Shown here: piece after piece, positions 1-10,000 of the stretch
Layout of the letters: every line of letters begins with the position of its first letter
Numbering within the stretch: the first letter of the stretch is position 1
Source: Amoebophrya sp. AT5.2
Taxonomy: Eukaryota > Sar > Dinophyceae > Syndiniales > Amoebophryaceae
Direction of reading: 5' to 3'
NCBI GenBank assembly: GCA_005223375.1
Contig: RXOD01005676.1
Span: 1-12,941, forward strand
Length of the DNA stretch: 12,941 nucleotides
Position numbers and translations under genes: made by a program
The notes under the pieces: model-generated
Databases searched by the model: none
What the model was told of the DNA's origin: nothing
Seen by the model: the letters and a program-made list of their open reading frames with translations, nothing else

Positions 1-698
1 GCGAATCAAGATGACGGATTTGAGGAATTTCGACCCCGACTCGCGCGGCGGGTCTGTGGCTGAGCGTTCCCGCTGTGATGTCTTCATCGCAGTACTTTCG
101 GCGGGGGGCCGCCTCCGCTGGCGTGAAGTCGAGACAGGGCAAGGGGTCCATGGGACATCATGGGCGCCCAGCCCGAGTGCGCATGTGCCACGCCGCTCCC
201 GCACGTTTGTGGGTGGGTTTGTCGCGGCTTGGCTTTGGACTCTTTGCGGGGCGGCTTTTTGTGGCTTTCTCGCTTGCTCGCTGTAGGGTGAGACTGGTGA
301 TGGTCAGCGCTCGGCCTGTGCTCGTAATTGCCGCGCGCCAACTATCTGGGAGAGTGAGTGGGACTGGATTCGGCCGCGCGTGCTCGCTTTCGAATTCCAA
401 CTGAACAAGGCGCGCCAACGACGTGCGGCCATCTGGTTCTGGTTGCGCGTCTTGTCTTCGGCGCAACTGACTGGTCCGGAGGCGGAGAGCCGCTGGCGTG
501 CGTGGGGCGGTCGCTTGCTTATCTTGGGACGGAGTGGTCGCGAGGCGGGCGCCGAGCATTCGGAACTTGCCAGGAGATTGCCCTCCGGACTACCTACTCG
601 CGTAAAATAGGCCCGGCGCAGGGAGTCCGGAGAAGATCTGCGGAGGGACGGGTGTCCGCGGTCAAAAGTTCCTGGCCAGTTGGACCGAAAAACCTGCC

Positions 699-858
699 AA
701 ATTCCTGACAAATTCCCGACAGCGGAAAATTTTTTACCGCTTTTTTACCGCTTTTTTACACGAGAACCTAGTCGCCGGGACTCGGTAAAGTAGGCTGTAA
801 AAAAGCGGTAAAAAAGCTGTAAAAAATTTTCCATTGTCCGGAATTTGTCAGGAATTTT
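699..858. repeat. Imperfect fold-back inverted repeat (62-nt arms, about 35-nt loop)
   Basis: The left arm at 699-760 and the right arm at about 796-857 are reverse complements, with about 58 of 62 positions matching by my hand alignment. The loop (761-795) is about 35 nt and contains smaller self-complementary bits (AGTC/GACT around GCCGG). Each arm contains 2-3 copies of an 11-nt period made of an ACCGC-like core and a T run. In the right arm this reads as a GCGG/GCTG core with A runs. The transcript of either strand would form a long stem. It resembles a miniature inverted-repeat or fold-back transposon-like element. I see no obvious target-site duplication and no coding capacity inside it. 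Confidence 0.85.
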
Positions 859-1753
859 CCGCGAAAAGTTGGACTTTTCTGGCTCCCCGATTTTTGATGG
901 TCCCGCGGCAGTCCCACGGAAATGCCACGGACGCTGTTTAATTTGGGCAGGAGCATGCCAGAATGTCGGAACTTTCTCGGGGCAGTGCGCGTCTTCGCCT
1001 GTGGTCGCTCGGTCGCTCGTGTCGGTCCCCATTTCGAAATGGAGATGGCGAGCGAGCAAGTGCCGCACCTCGTGGCAGGTCTTCCGAGGTTGTCTCTAGC
1101 TTTTCGGTTCTTATTTGTATCTATTGGCCTCGTGGCGTCGTCATCGACGCTGGCATCTAAGGGGCGGGAGTGGATTGTCGGTGGGATTTTTCTTGGTAAG
1201 CCTTTGGTCGTGCCGAGCTCGCGGAGCGTTGGTCTGTTCATGTGTCTTGGCCATAGATGTGCGGTGTGCGCGCGAGACGAGCCCTCAAACTCGATCGCAT
1301 TGGGCTCCGTGTTTGCTTTCGTTCGGGTCTCTCGTTTCGGTCCTTGTTGAGCCACCCCGGGCCAAGCCCGCTCTATCTAGCATGGTGAAACAGACACGCG
1401 CACGCCTTGCGCTTTCCTTCCGTTGCTTCCTCGACGATTCGGCGCGCATTGCAGCCACGTTCTCGGCGAAGATGTGCGTTGGGCGCTTGTCTGTGTGTTC
1501 GTTTCGCAAACGCGTTGCTGTTTGTGCTTTCTCTCTGATTCCGGCCCGAGTGGCTCTCTGGAGTGGCTCCATTCGTGTCGGTAAATTGCTCGCGATGTCC
1601 TTCAGAGCGTTGCGCCAGCCACCGTCTGGCGCCTCCGCGCGCAGCGCTATGGGTGCGGCCGGGCACGCGCTTGCAGCCCGGGCGCCGGCGTGCTGTTGAT
1701 ATGTAGACCACCCCGGGGGGGCCACCTTGTGCTACCTTGTCGGGGGGGATGGA

Positions 1754-1825
1754 CATTGATTTGGATTCACCCAAAAAAAAAGGGCGAGCCACTCCCGACG
1801 CGTCACGCTTCTGGCATTGATTTGG
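1754..1825. repeat. 11-nt direct repeat pair
   Basis: The same 11-nt word (CATTGATTTGG) occurs at 1754-1764 and 1815-1825, 61 nt apart start to start. Between the copies lies a run of nine A. This could be a target-site duplication around a small insertion or simple coincidence; nothing else supports an element. Confidence 0.4.
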
Positions 1826-2393
1826 CCGCATCCTTTTAGCGCTTGGCCCGGAAAAGGAAACGCGGCGTCGCCCAGTGTTGTTGTCTTATACTTATTCGAT
1901 CTCGTCGCCTATAGATTGCCTCGCTCCAGATCCAGCACCAGTCGCGAAAAGGTTGGCCCTATTGTCGCCTCTTGCTTCCGATATCAATCGGCTTGGAGAA
2001 GCTTGATAAAGGGAGCAAGTCGCGCATTCTGTGTGGCTTTCTGGAGGCGTGGCATTTGTGGCCTCCTCAGTCGCAGGCGAACGATCGGAGTTGAGCTATG
2101 GCTATGGGGGGGGCGTCATTTCGTTGCGCGTGATTCGTGGCGATGCTCTCCCGCCCCTTTTTCTCATTCTCAGGCACTTCCGGCCCTTCTGCTTGACTAT
2201 TTCGTAACGAGTAAAAATTATCCTACTTCCGCCGCAAGAATTACGTTTTAGGTTTACAACGCATTCAGATGTACAAGTACACTAGGATCGCCCGGTACAA
2301 CCTCTCTGCATGTGCATAGAACCAAGAACTACGCACACACAGTCTCAATTAACAGCCTTTGCACTTGGAAGAATCAGTGGATAATGCACGGAG

Positions 2394-2407
2394 AAAAACG
2401 CGTTTTT
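2394..2407. repeat. 14-bp perfect palindrome (A5CG-CGT5)
   Basis: AAAAACG is followed directly by CGTTTTT, giving a perfect 14-bp palindrome in AT-leaning intergenic DNA about 400 nt upstream of the first gene. It could be a DNA-binding site or chance. Confidence 0.5.
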
Positions 2408-2629
2408 TCTTAAAGGATTTATACCTCGAAAGTCAACATACTGTTAGTGGCAGGCCTGTACGGCTACGCGGCACGGGATGAGGGTATGTGTTTTGGACAT
2501 GTGTGTCAATCAAACGGGCATGCTACGTGGGAACGATCTTTATCATCTCCTCGCAGGGCTATTCCACCACTTAATTCATCGCGGCCTGATTCTTGCGCAT
2601 TGCGTATTGCTCTAGTTCGTTGATTCTTT

Positions 2630-2645
2630 CACACACACACGCACA
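2630..2645. repeat. CA dinucleotide microsatellite
   Basis: A short run of CA repeats, broken by one G, lies about 150 nt upstream of the first gene. A simple-sequence repeat of this kind is common in eukaryotic intergenic DNA. Confidence 0.8.
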
Positions 2646-2800
2646 ACTTGCTTGTAACAAACTAGTTAATTGCACGGCCTGAATTGTGATTTCCCGCCTT
2701 CAATAAATTCCAAGTTTTCATCGCTGGCGGGAGATGATCGTGAAGGTCCACCATGCTTGAACGAAAACGAAAATAAGGACATCGAGTAGAACCTAGGTGC

Positions 2801-3726
2801 ATGATAGCTTCTGCCACGACGATGGACGCTTCTCAGCCTGAGAGCAGTATGGTTCCGACCAACATTGCGGATCGCGACCGTCGACTCTCGACGACAAACG
2901 CGGAGCTCGGCGTAACCGACGCGCAGGGGATGGTGCAACCCGGGATTGGCATGCAGATTCAACATCCAGCCAGTTCTTCGAGTCAGTATCAGGTGGCTGA
3001 GAGGCAGCAGCGGGCAGAGCAGCAAATCACGAGAATACAGGACCAGGTTGTCTTTCTCGCACAGCGGATGGACAGGACCGACTACGCGCTGATGCAGCAG
3101 CAGCAGGCACTTTCTTATTCTTCTGACTGCTCGTGACATCAAAATTTGATATATGTGCTTCTGATTTGAACTTGTTCTCGTGGTGCTCCTTTAAGCTATC
3201 CGACCCTGGTTCTGGTACACCAGGCGCAGATGAACCAGTCTCAGTCGCGGCAGCCGATCATCATTCAGAACCACGCGAGTAGCAACGTGGAGAACCAGGC
3301 ACCTCCGCCAATAGATCCGTACGCCGGACGAGGCGGCCCGATCTTGGGCGGCTTCCTCGAAACCTTTCTCGACGACGTGCGGTACTGGTGGCGGTCCCCA
3401 CTGAACAAGTTTTGCGTGTACTGCGGGACGGGATTGGCGCTGTACCTCTGGCAGCAGCGGCTGCAGCACTCGTGGCGCCTGTCGGAAATCCAGAGAAGAA
3501 TAGACGCGAACATCGTGCTAAAACTATCCCAGTGGTTTGGGAAACACGTCGAGATGTAGTCAACATCAACAGAACGCCGGAAACGGTGTAGCATGCAAAG
3601 CCAAAAAAAAATGAAGATTCAGATAGCTTTGCTGGCATGTTGGATCTGGATGCGCATGCAAGCGGAAAATCTTCCTCAGTGGAGGCACCTCCGAGCACGT
3701 CGCGGCATCATGTTGAAATCAAATGA
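2801..3726 (+). CDS. Small spliced gene, probable single-pass membrane protein of unknown family
   Basis: I do not recognise the family. Two in-phase open segments (2801-3106 and about 3224-3555) flank an AT-rich stretch containing stops, which I read as an intron. The first ATG is at 2801, but ATG 2822 has the better context (A at -3, G at +4) and may be the true start. Exon 1 encodes a polar, Ser/Thr-containing N-terminus. It is followed by a Gln-rich stretch with coiled-coil-like spacing of Ile, Val, Leu and Met (nt about 2996-3106). Exon 2 encodes a Pro/Gly linker, a Trp-Trp pair, then a hydrophobic segment (core FCVYCGTGLALYLW, nt about 3410-3455). A basic/helical tail with a QRRIDAN stretch follows. 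The reading frame stops at 3557-3559 if unspliced there. Alternatively a 71-nt GT-AG intron (3556-3626) adds a Ser/Pro-rich tail ending at TGA 3724-3726. The membrane segment is short, so membrane insertion is an inference. Confidence 0.55.
3107..3223 (+). other. Probable intron 1 of the small gene (GC-AG type)
   Basis: The open frame stops at 3134-3136 and reopens near 3170 in the same phase. The stretch between is visibly AT-richer. No GT donor gives a phase match near the end of the coiled-coil segment. CAG|GC at 3107 pairs with CAG at 3221-3223 in phase 0, giving a 117-nt GC-AG intron. An alternative acceptor at 3227-3229 would remove two more codons. A GT donor at 3047 is also phase-compatible but would delete about 20 plausible codons. 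Confidence 0.45.
3556..3626 (+). other. Possible intron 2 of the small gene (71 nt, GT-AG)
   Basis: A GT at 3556, just ahead of the TAG stop, can pair with AG at 3625-3626 after an A-rich stretch. Phase is kept (AT|C gives Ile). The downstream segment 3627-3723 then reads as a Ser/Pro-rich acidic tail that looks more like coding sequence than the alternative frames. If the intron is not used, the protein ends at 3559. Confidence 0.35.
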
Positions 3727-3758
3727 CAGTGCATCATGATAAAGATTCCCTTCACATT

Positions 3759-3882
3759 ATGTCGAAGATGTTCGCATCTCTCTTTGGGAAGAGTTTCGCA
3801 CAGCAGGACCAGGACGAGCAGAGCAGATTGCTACGCGTGCAACTCAATATGTATTGGCGGATCATTCGCGTACTCTGGCAGG
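3759..3882 (+). CDS. Possible extra 5' exon of the large gene
   Basis: The open frame 3759-3882 begins MSKMFASLFGKSF and continues with a Gln/Asp-rich then hydrophobic-aromatic helix ending at VLWQ. A GT at 3883 can be spliced to acceptors ending at 4060 or 4063. Both give the same phase and run straight into the large gene through the codons before ATG 4069. The intervening 3883-4063 carries stops in the relevant frames. This would add about 43 residues to the large protein. Alternatives are that this is a separate small ORF, or that it is untranslated leader. The acceptor has a weak pyrimidine tract, so confidence is modest. Confidence 0.35.
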
Positions 3883-4063
3883 GTCAGCGTTTAGTTTGTT
3901 TTGACGACATAACAAGGAGGTATTTGCGGCGTCGATAATCTTCTGCAACGAATTTCCAGGAGCTGCATGTAGCTGATAGCACCATGACTACTTCTGTGAC
4001 CTTGGGAGAGCTGCAGGTGCTGCAGCAGCTACAACTACAACTACACCACTCCAGCGCCAGCAG
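3883..4063 (+). other. Possible intron with tandem (NAGNAG) acceptor
   Basis: The donor is G|GTCAGC at 3883. The acceptor region reads CAGCAG, with AG ending at 4060 and at 4063. Both acceptors keep the frame of the large gene and differ by one Ala codon. Length is 178 or 181 nt. A competing small frame inside (ATG 3984 to TAG 4065-4067, Leu/Gln-rich) makes this assignment uncertain. Confidence 0.3.
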
Positions 4064-4068
4064 CTAGG

Positions 4069-7000
4069 ATGGCGACGGACGTCCTTTCTTCGGTGGAGGC
4101 GAAGCGGGCCGAACAGGTCCGCCTCCATCAGGATGCGCTCAGCCAGTGCTTTGCGCGCGTGTACCGGTTCGCGATGGACGTCCAGAAAATCAACCCGGAA
4201 CAACAAACCTTCAAGCGGAGGTGCGCACATCTACATGACATATCGCTGCAAATTAGTGCATAGAGTGACAGAACAAACAACTACAACATTTGATCACTTC
4301 ATCTTCATCTCCACGACTTTCGCTTTCGCAGGATCGCCGAAAACTCGCTACTCGACGGCGTGGGGCAGATGGTTCGCCAGTTGGAGCTCGCAGTGCACGG
4401 GTTGAAGCAGCAGCAACTGCACGAGTGCTTCACACACGTGCAGGAAACGCAAGCACAGGGAGCTTCACAGAAGGAGACGCCCAACCTCCTTGACAAGCTT
4501 GTTCGGTTAAATGGCGAGCTGAGTGATCTCGGAAAGGAGATCTGTCCCCAAGACGGCCGCTGGGTGAAGCTGCGGAAGATCTACGATGCGTGCCACCACG
4601 TGGTGTCGATCTACGATCCGGAGCGGCAGGCGGGCATGCTATCCACCATGCGGTGGGCGACGTTGGGAGGGGGAGAGCTCGCTGTTGGGAGCGGGGGAAT
4701 GGATTTACCAACATCGTCGAGCAGCAAAGGAGGGAGAAGTTTGTTCGATTGGACGATCGGAGGGGTGGCGTCGTCGAGCAGCGCGGCGGGTGGTGCTGTC
4801 GGTGGAGCTCCCGGATCGGGAAGCAGTACCAGCAGCGGACGGGGGAACTACACAGGCTCGGGGGCAATGGGTGTGCTGGGTGACGCAGGAAATTATAGGG
4901 GCGCGTCCTCCGCGTCCTCTTCGAGGTCGTCCTCTGGGGTCGTCGGTCCGTTCAGCAGGAACGACGACCCCAGAGGACGACACCACGGCGCGACGTCGGC
5001 GCGAGGAGGTGGTAGTTCAGGCCCCTCGTCTACTTCAATGCCGGGCGTGGGGACAGGCAATCCGAACCGGCGGCGGCGTCGCAGCACCTTTTTCTCGTCG
5101 CAGACGGCGCACTCGCAAACCCGCATGGTGGAGGTGCAGGTGAGAAACTACCAGCTGCAGGCCGCGCGGCGAAAGTTCGCTACTGTTCAGCGAAAGCTCT
5201 GCGACCGGTGGCTCTCACCCTTCGGCCAGAGTCGCCCGGTGTCGCAACACGTCCAGGCACTGTTGTTTCCGACCATCACGACCGACTTGCTTCCGCACTT
5301 GCTCTACAAAATCTACCTCGACGGGAAATTGGACCGGTCCCAAACCGACAGCACCGTCTCAATGACGAACTCAGAGAAACTCGCGTACCTGTGCAATCTG
5401 GAATTCCTCGTGCGCAACATCGAGGAGCTGTGTCGGAGCACCTCGATCAAGCGCGGCGGCGAGCTGATGGCAGCGTCCAGTTCGGAGGGAGACAATTTAG
5501 TCGCGGTGGCTTGCGACATTCTGGACAAACAGCGGCACCGGGTAGAAGAGCTGCTCGGAGTTGCAGACGTCGAAGGAGCGCCTGCTTCATCCTCCTCGTC
5601 TGCGAAAGCGCTCGAGAAAAAATCCAGCCCGACTTTGCGGCTCGCGCATTTACGGGAACGAATTCGCGACTTTTCGCTCTTCCTGCTGGAAGTGTCGCAG
5701 ACGCGCGCGACCCAGATCGAGTCGGTGGCGTTAGAGCAGCTGTGCGAAATGCTCCGAATAGCGGACGGAAACGCTGCGTCCGCGGATGTCGAGTTTTCGC
5801 GCAAGTTGTTCCAGGATCAGGAAAAGAACCGGCGGGCGGACGCACTCGCGAATCTGTACGACATCGCCGACGTCGTGGATATGAAAAAGGGGGGGGTGGT
5901 GCTCGAGGAAAATGCTCCTGCTGGAAGTAGTTCTCAACAACAACAGCAAGACCAAGATCGTCAAGCGCACACGCCGTCTTCCAAAAGCAAGAGTAAGCAA
6001 GACCTGTGCGGCGAGCAGATTCTCGCCGAGAAGCTGAACTCCCTCTCGCCACAGAAGGTGAAGAACGAGATCAAGGCGATCTGTCAGGTTTTGGAAACCT
6101 GGCTGAGCTCGTCCGGAGGGGCCGCCACGGGCGCTACGTCGGCGGAGCAAGTGCGGTTGCGGCAGGAGTTGCAGGCGGTTCTGGACCACGCGGAAAAGCT
6201 GATGAAATCCTCGTCATCTTCAGGATCTGCAGCGAGTGCGCAAATCTGTCCGGCAGAGATCATACCGAGTTTGTTGTTCTTCATTTACGACATCGCGCGA
6301 GAGGGGCAACCGACAGAAGCCGACGTGGGAAGCGTGCTCGCGGAGCTCTTCGAGGAGTGCTTGGTGCTACGGGATAAAGTTGGCGACGACGACCCGGACG
6401 CCACGTCCTGGCTGCAGAAGGCGGAGAATAATTTTTTGTTCACGGTGGAAAACGAAATCTTCACGGGGCGGCGGGAAAATTGGGCGGAGTCGATCAAGCA
6501 GAATCTGTTTCCGCCAAGGGTGGTCGTGGGTGCAGGGAGGAGGAAAAGCGGGACGCTGTCGTCGCCTAGCATAAAAAATGCGGACTGCGGTGACCGGGCG
6601 GCGATCGATTTCTCAACAGGTTCATCGTCCTCTTCGAAGAATAGTGGCGCTGCGGCCGCTCGGAAGCTGTGGCTGTCGCGGGAGGCGCGGGCGTTTCTCT
6701 CCTCCCTCTCCCAAGCGGAGAAGGGGTCGCTGTTCGATCGCGTTTGCGAGCTGAATGAGGGCCTGCAGCGGACGATCCAGAGGAAGGAAGCTGACCAGCT
6801 GCAAAAAAAGGAGCTGCAGCAGAACGTGCGCAATCTGATTTCCGAGAACGAGCGATTGCGGGACCGATTGAAGACAGATTTAGTCGGTGCGGCGAAGAAA
6901 ATCATGACCCCCGCTGCATCAACAACCGGCGGCTCGGGGGACGCGGCAGCAGAAGCGGTTCAAAAGGGAAAGCCAACAGAAGGCACCGTCGAGGGGGACG

Positions 7001-10000
7001 TAATAGACCTGGAGGCGCTTGAGGCTGCCGACAGCACGACGAAAGTCGTCACGTTTCTCTCAAAGCTGGAAGCGAGCGAGGCGCGGCTACTGGGTCTGGT
7101 TGCGAAGCAGGAGCAGCAGCGCAAAAACAGCATGGACAGGTTAGAGTCGAGTCCTGACCTGACTTCTGAAACGATCACTGCCGACCCCGACGGGGACGAC
7201 AACGAAAATGCCATCGAGCTGATGGGATTGCTCCTCGACAGTAACGAAGCGCTGGAGCGCAGAATCCGCACGTTAAGTCGTGAACTGCTGTCCGACACGT
7301 CCTTATCGGAGCCCAGCAAGCACGACACCATTAGCAAGAAGCTGGAGAAGGATACGCGCAAGCAGCGGCTGCAAACCGTGCTGAAAAGTGTCGAGCGAGG
7401 CGTACCAAGTGCGAAGTGGAAGCTGGAGGAGCTGGCCGCGGCTTCGCGGAGCAGCGAGCTTTCCTCCGCTGCTCCATCAGGGAGCGCCTCCGTTCTGTCA
7501 TCTGCAACATCTTCACGGGACTCGGCATTGTCTTCGGTCTCGGGATTTCGCGACTGCGGCAGCAGCGTGAGCACAGCGCCGAGGCTGAGCGACACATATG
7601 CATATCAACATGGCGGGGGCCGATCGACGTCGAAAATGGGTGCTCTCGTGGGAAGAGAAACCGAAACGCGATTGGATGAGGTAGAGGAGCTGCTTGACGA
7701 CGAGGTGAGGGAGACCGACAAACGTGAGCGGTTGTCCATGGAGCAGAAAGCGGATAAGCTTTTCGGAGGCGTTGACACGGTGTGCCTGCTCGTCGAAGAA
7801 GATACGTCGAGCAGCGACAACAGTGTTGCTTCGTCATTCACAGGCAGCTGCTTCAACGGAGCCTACCGCAAAATCGGACGCGACAGCGAGCAGTGGCGTA
7901 ACGAGTTTTACGACGCCTTTCCCGCGACGACCGAGGAGCCCTTTCGGGAAGAACTGTTACATCTTCTACGATATGAAAACGAAGCAGTTGCCGCAGGTGC
8001 TGGTGACTGCGGCCCTGCTTTTCTCGCAATCACGAGAAGAGCTGCCTTGTCGCAGAGCTGCGATGAAGGCTCATTTTCATCATCTTCCACGGTACCCGCA
8101 GCGTCTTCATCTAACACAAAATCTCCGGGTACGGACGAGGAGCCGGAAATTGTTTGGCGTCTCTGGCGCCGCCGCAAAGGACGAGATTCTTCGTCCTCCT
8201 CGTCCTCTAGCGTTAGTGCGCCTCCCACCGCCGAAGTTGAATACTTGGAGTCGTTGATGGACGCTTCTGACCGCGACGACGATGGCCCAATCGCGGCGCA
8301 ACCCCTTTCAGCGGAGGAGGCCGAAGTCGTGGCGCAGTCGATCCGCTTCCGAACCGGTGACAACATCATGTCCTCTACGACCAGTTGCACGAGGGTCGAC
8401 TTTTTCCGCTCCGAGACGGCATTCCAGCACGCGAGGCGGAGCCGCGAGCACTTCCGCGAGGTGGATTCGCGGGTATCGCGGGTGTATCTTTGGGTCTCGT
8501 CGAATTCCAGCGATCTCTCGAAGCGGTTCTCCGGTGTGTACGCGAAAGGGAACCACCCCATGTTTCCCTACGTGCTGGCGCTCGAGGAGTCGGAAACCTC
8601 TTCGAAAGCGAAGAATTGGACGATGGAGGAGGCGGCAACGCGCGCAGTCGGGCTGGTGCCGCACTTCTGCAAGCAGTCGGGGCACTTGCGGTGGTTCTTG
8701 GCGGAGATCGATCCCGTCAACGGCTACCGCCCAGATCTGTGCAACCAGCCGCGCGTGTGCAGCTTCGTGGACACGCCAGTTTCCGCGAGGAATGGCTTCG
8801 TGCTCTGGCTGGACGTGGACAACGAGAAACTTGGGCAAGCTCGTCTTGCACTGTCTGGCTCTGGAGGCAGAGAAGATCGGAGCAAGTTGTCGTTCGCTGG
8901 CGACCAGCGGTGGACCTTGATGCAACAGTACTACGGGGTGGAAGGCTTGTTTCCCGAATTCGCCGACGAAGCTAATCTGCAGCACCTGGACGACTTCGTC
9001 GCCTCGTCTGCAACTGCAACTGCATCCTCTGGTGCGCCTTCAGCCGCCATCGTCGCCGCCGCAAAAGGCGGCAAGAGCCACCCGGTCTACACGCCTTTCG
9101 TGACGTATGACGAGCGGGAGTTTTACGACTTGTACGAAATCTCGGTTGGTGTCTTTACTGACGAGTCCGACTGGCTCATGTGCATGCAGAGTTTCGAGTC
9201 GGACCCGGTTTGCAGCACGCGGTTGGTTCAGAAACGCTTCCCGCAAAGGTCCCAGCGCAAGAATAAACGGCGACGCGGAACCGGTGCGGGCGGAGAGGGG
9301 GCGGGAACAAGCACCAAGAACGCGTCATCGGCGCGCACTGCCGTGGGCAGCAGGCCTACCGGGCCCAGATCTGCTTCTGCAGCGGCCTCATCTTCTTCCG
9401 GTATGATTGGCCCCCACATCACACATAGCGGGTCCTCATTATCGGTTGCCGCCGCAGAGAGCCTCCACAGTAATCCCAATCAAGATTGCGATCGAGCACA
9501 AGCATCCAAGGCAGAGAGGCGCTGCTGTTCGCTCACGGGTGTCGCGCGCAAGACGTCGACAGCCGATGGACGGGGGAGTCCGGATACGCTGTTGAACCGC
9601 GTGGCGAATCTGTTCAGTCCGCCGTCGAGAATAACCGCAACGACGAGCGGGATGGAGGATATACCTTTGGATCTTGTGGACGACCGCGACCAGGACGCGC
9701 GGCTTTCCCGCCGCGCCGAGCAGGACGCGTTGATTCGCCGAACCGATGTTCCGACGCGGAAGAGCAAACGGATGAAAGCAGTGGTCGGGGAACTGCAAGC
9801 AGCGCGAAGGGAGCGAAGTTCGCGTCGGCCACGGCGGGGCACCGGGGCGGCCGCGGGGATCCTGGAGCAGCGACACCGGCGGAAGGCTGGCGGCGACGCA
9901 AATGTTCTTGCGGATGGAAGTGATATGGTAGCAGGTTCCAGAAACCAATCTGCCGGTGCTGAGCGAAGGGCCAGGAGTCGAAGTCCAAGGAGTTGCTCGC

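Larger units (their letters stand above)
1..2800. other. Gene-free upstream region, GC-rich then AT-leaning
   Basis: I see no supportable gene here. Open frames up to about 195 codons occur on both strands and in several overlapping frames. They are rich in Arg, Ser, Pro and Ala and have no recognisable motif, which is what chance open frames look like in GC-rich DNA. Bases 1 to about 2200 are GC-rich. Bases about 2200-2800 are clearly more AT-rich and include a CA dinucleotide run. The region contains a large fold-back repeat (listed separately). It also has an 11-nt sequence repeated at 1754-1764 and 1815-1825, and several runs of seven or more G between about 1715 and 2115. Part of it may be the promoter and 5' untranslated region of the gene starting near 2801, but no promoter motif can be named. 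Confidence 0.6.

Noticed and set aside
158..2251. Many open frames of 100-195 codons on both strands
   Set aside because: They overlap in several frames, lack recognisable motifs, have Arg/Ser/Pro-skewed composition, and are expected by chance in GC-rich DNA with few stop codons.
2702..2707. AATAAA as a polyadenylation signal for an upstream gene
   Set aside because: No supportable gene lies upstream on the plus strand, and single hexamers are common in AT-leaning DNA.
3984..4067. Separate 27-codon Leu/Gln-rich protein from ATG 3984
   Set aside because: Too short to support alone. It is kept only as an alternative first exon or upstream ORF of the giant gene.
8308..8985. 225-codon antisense open frame opposite the giant gene, and other antisense frames nearby
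   Set aside because: The sense strand here carries the internal module with conserved spacing. The antisense frames are shadows in GC-rich coding DNA.
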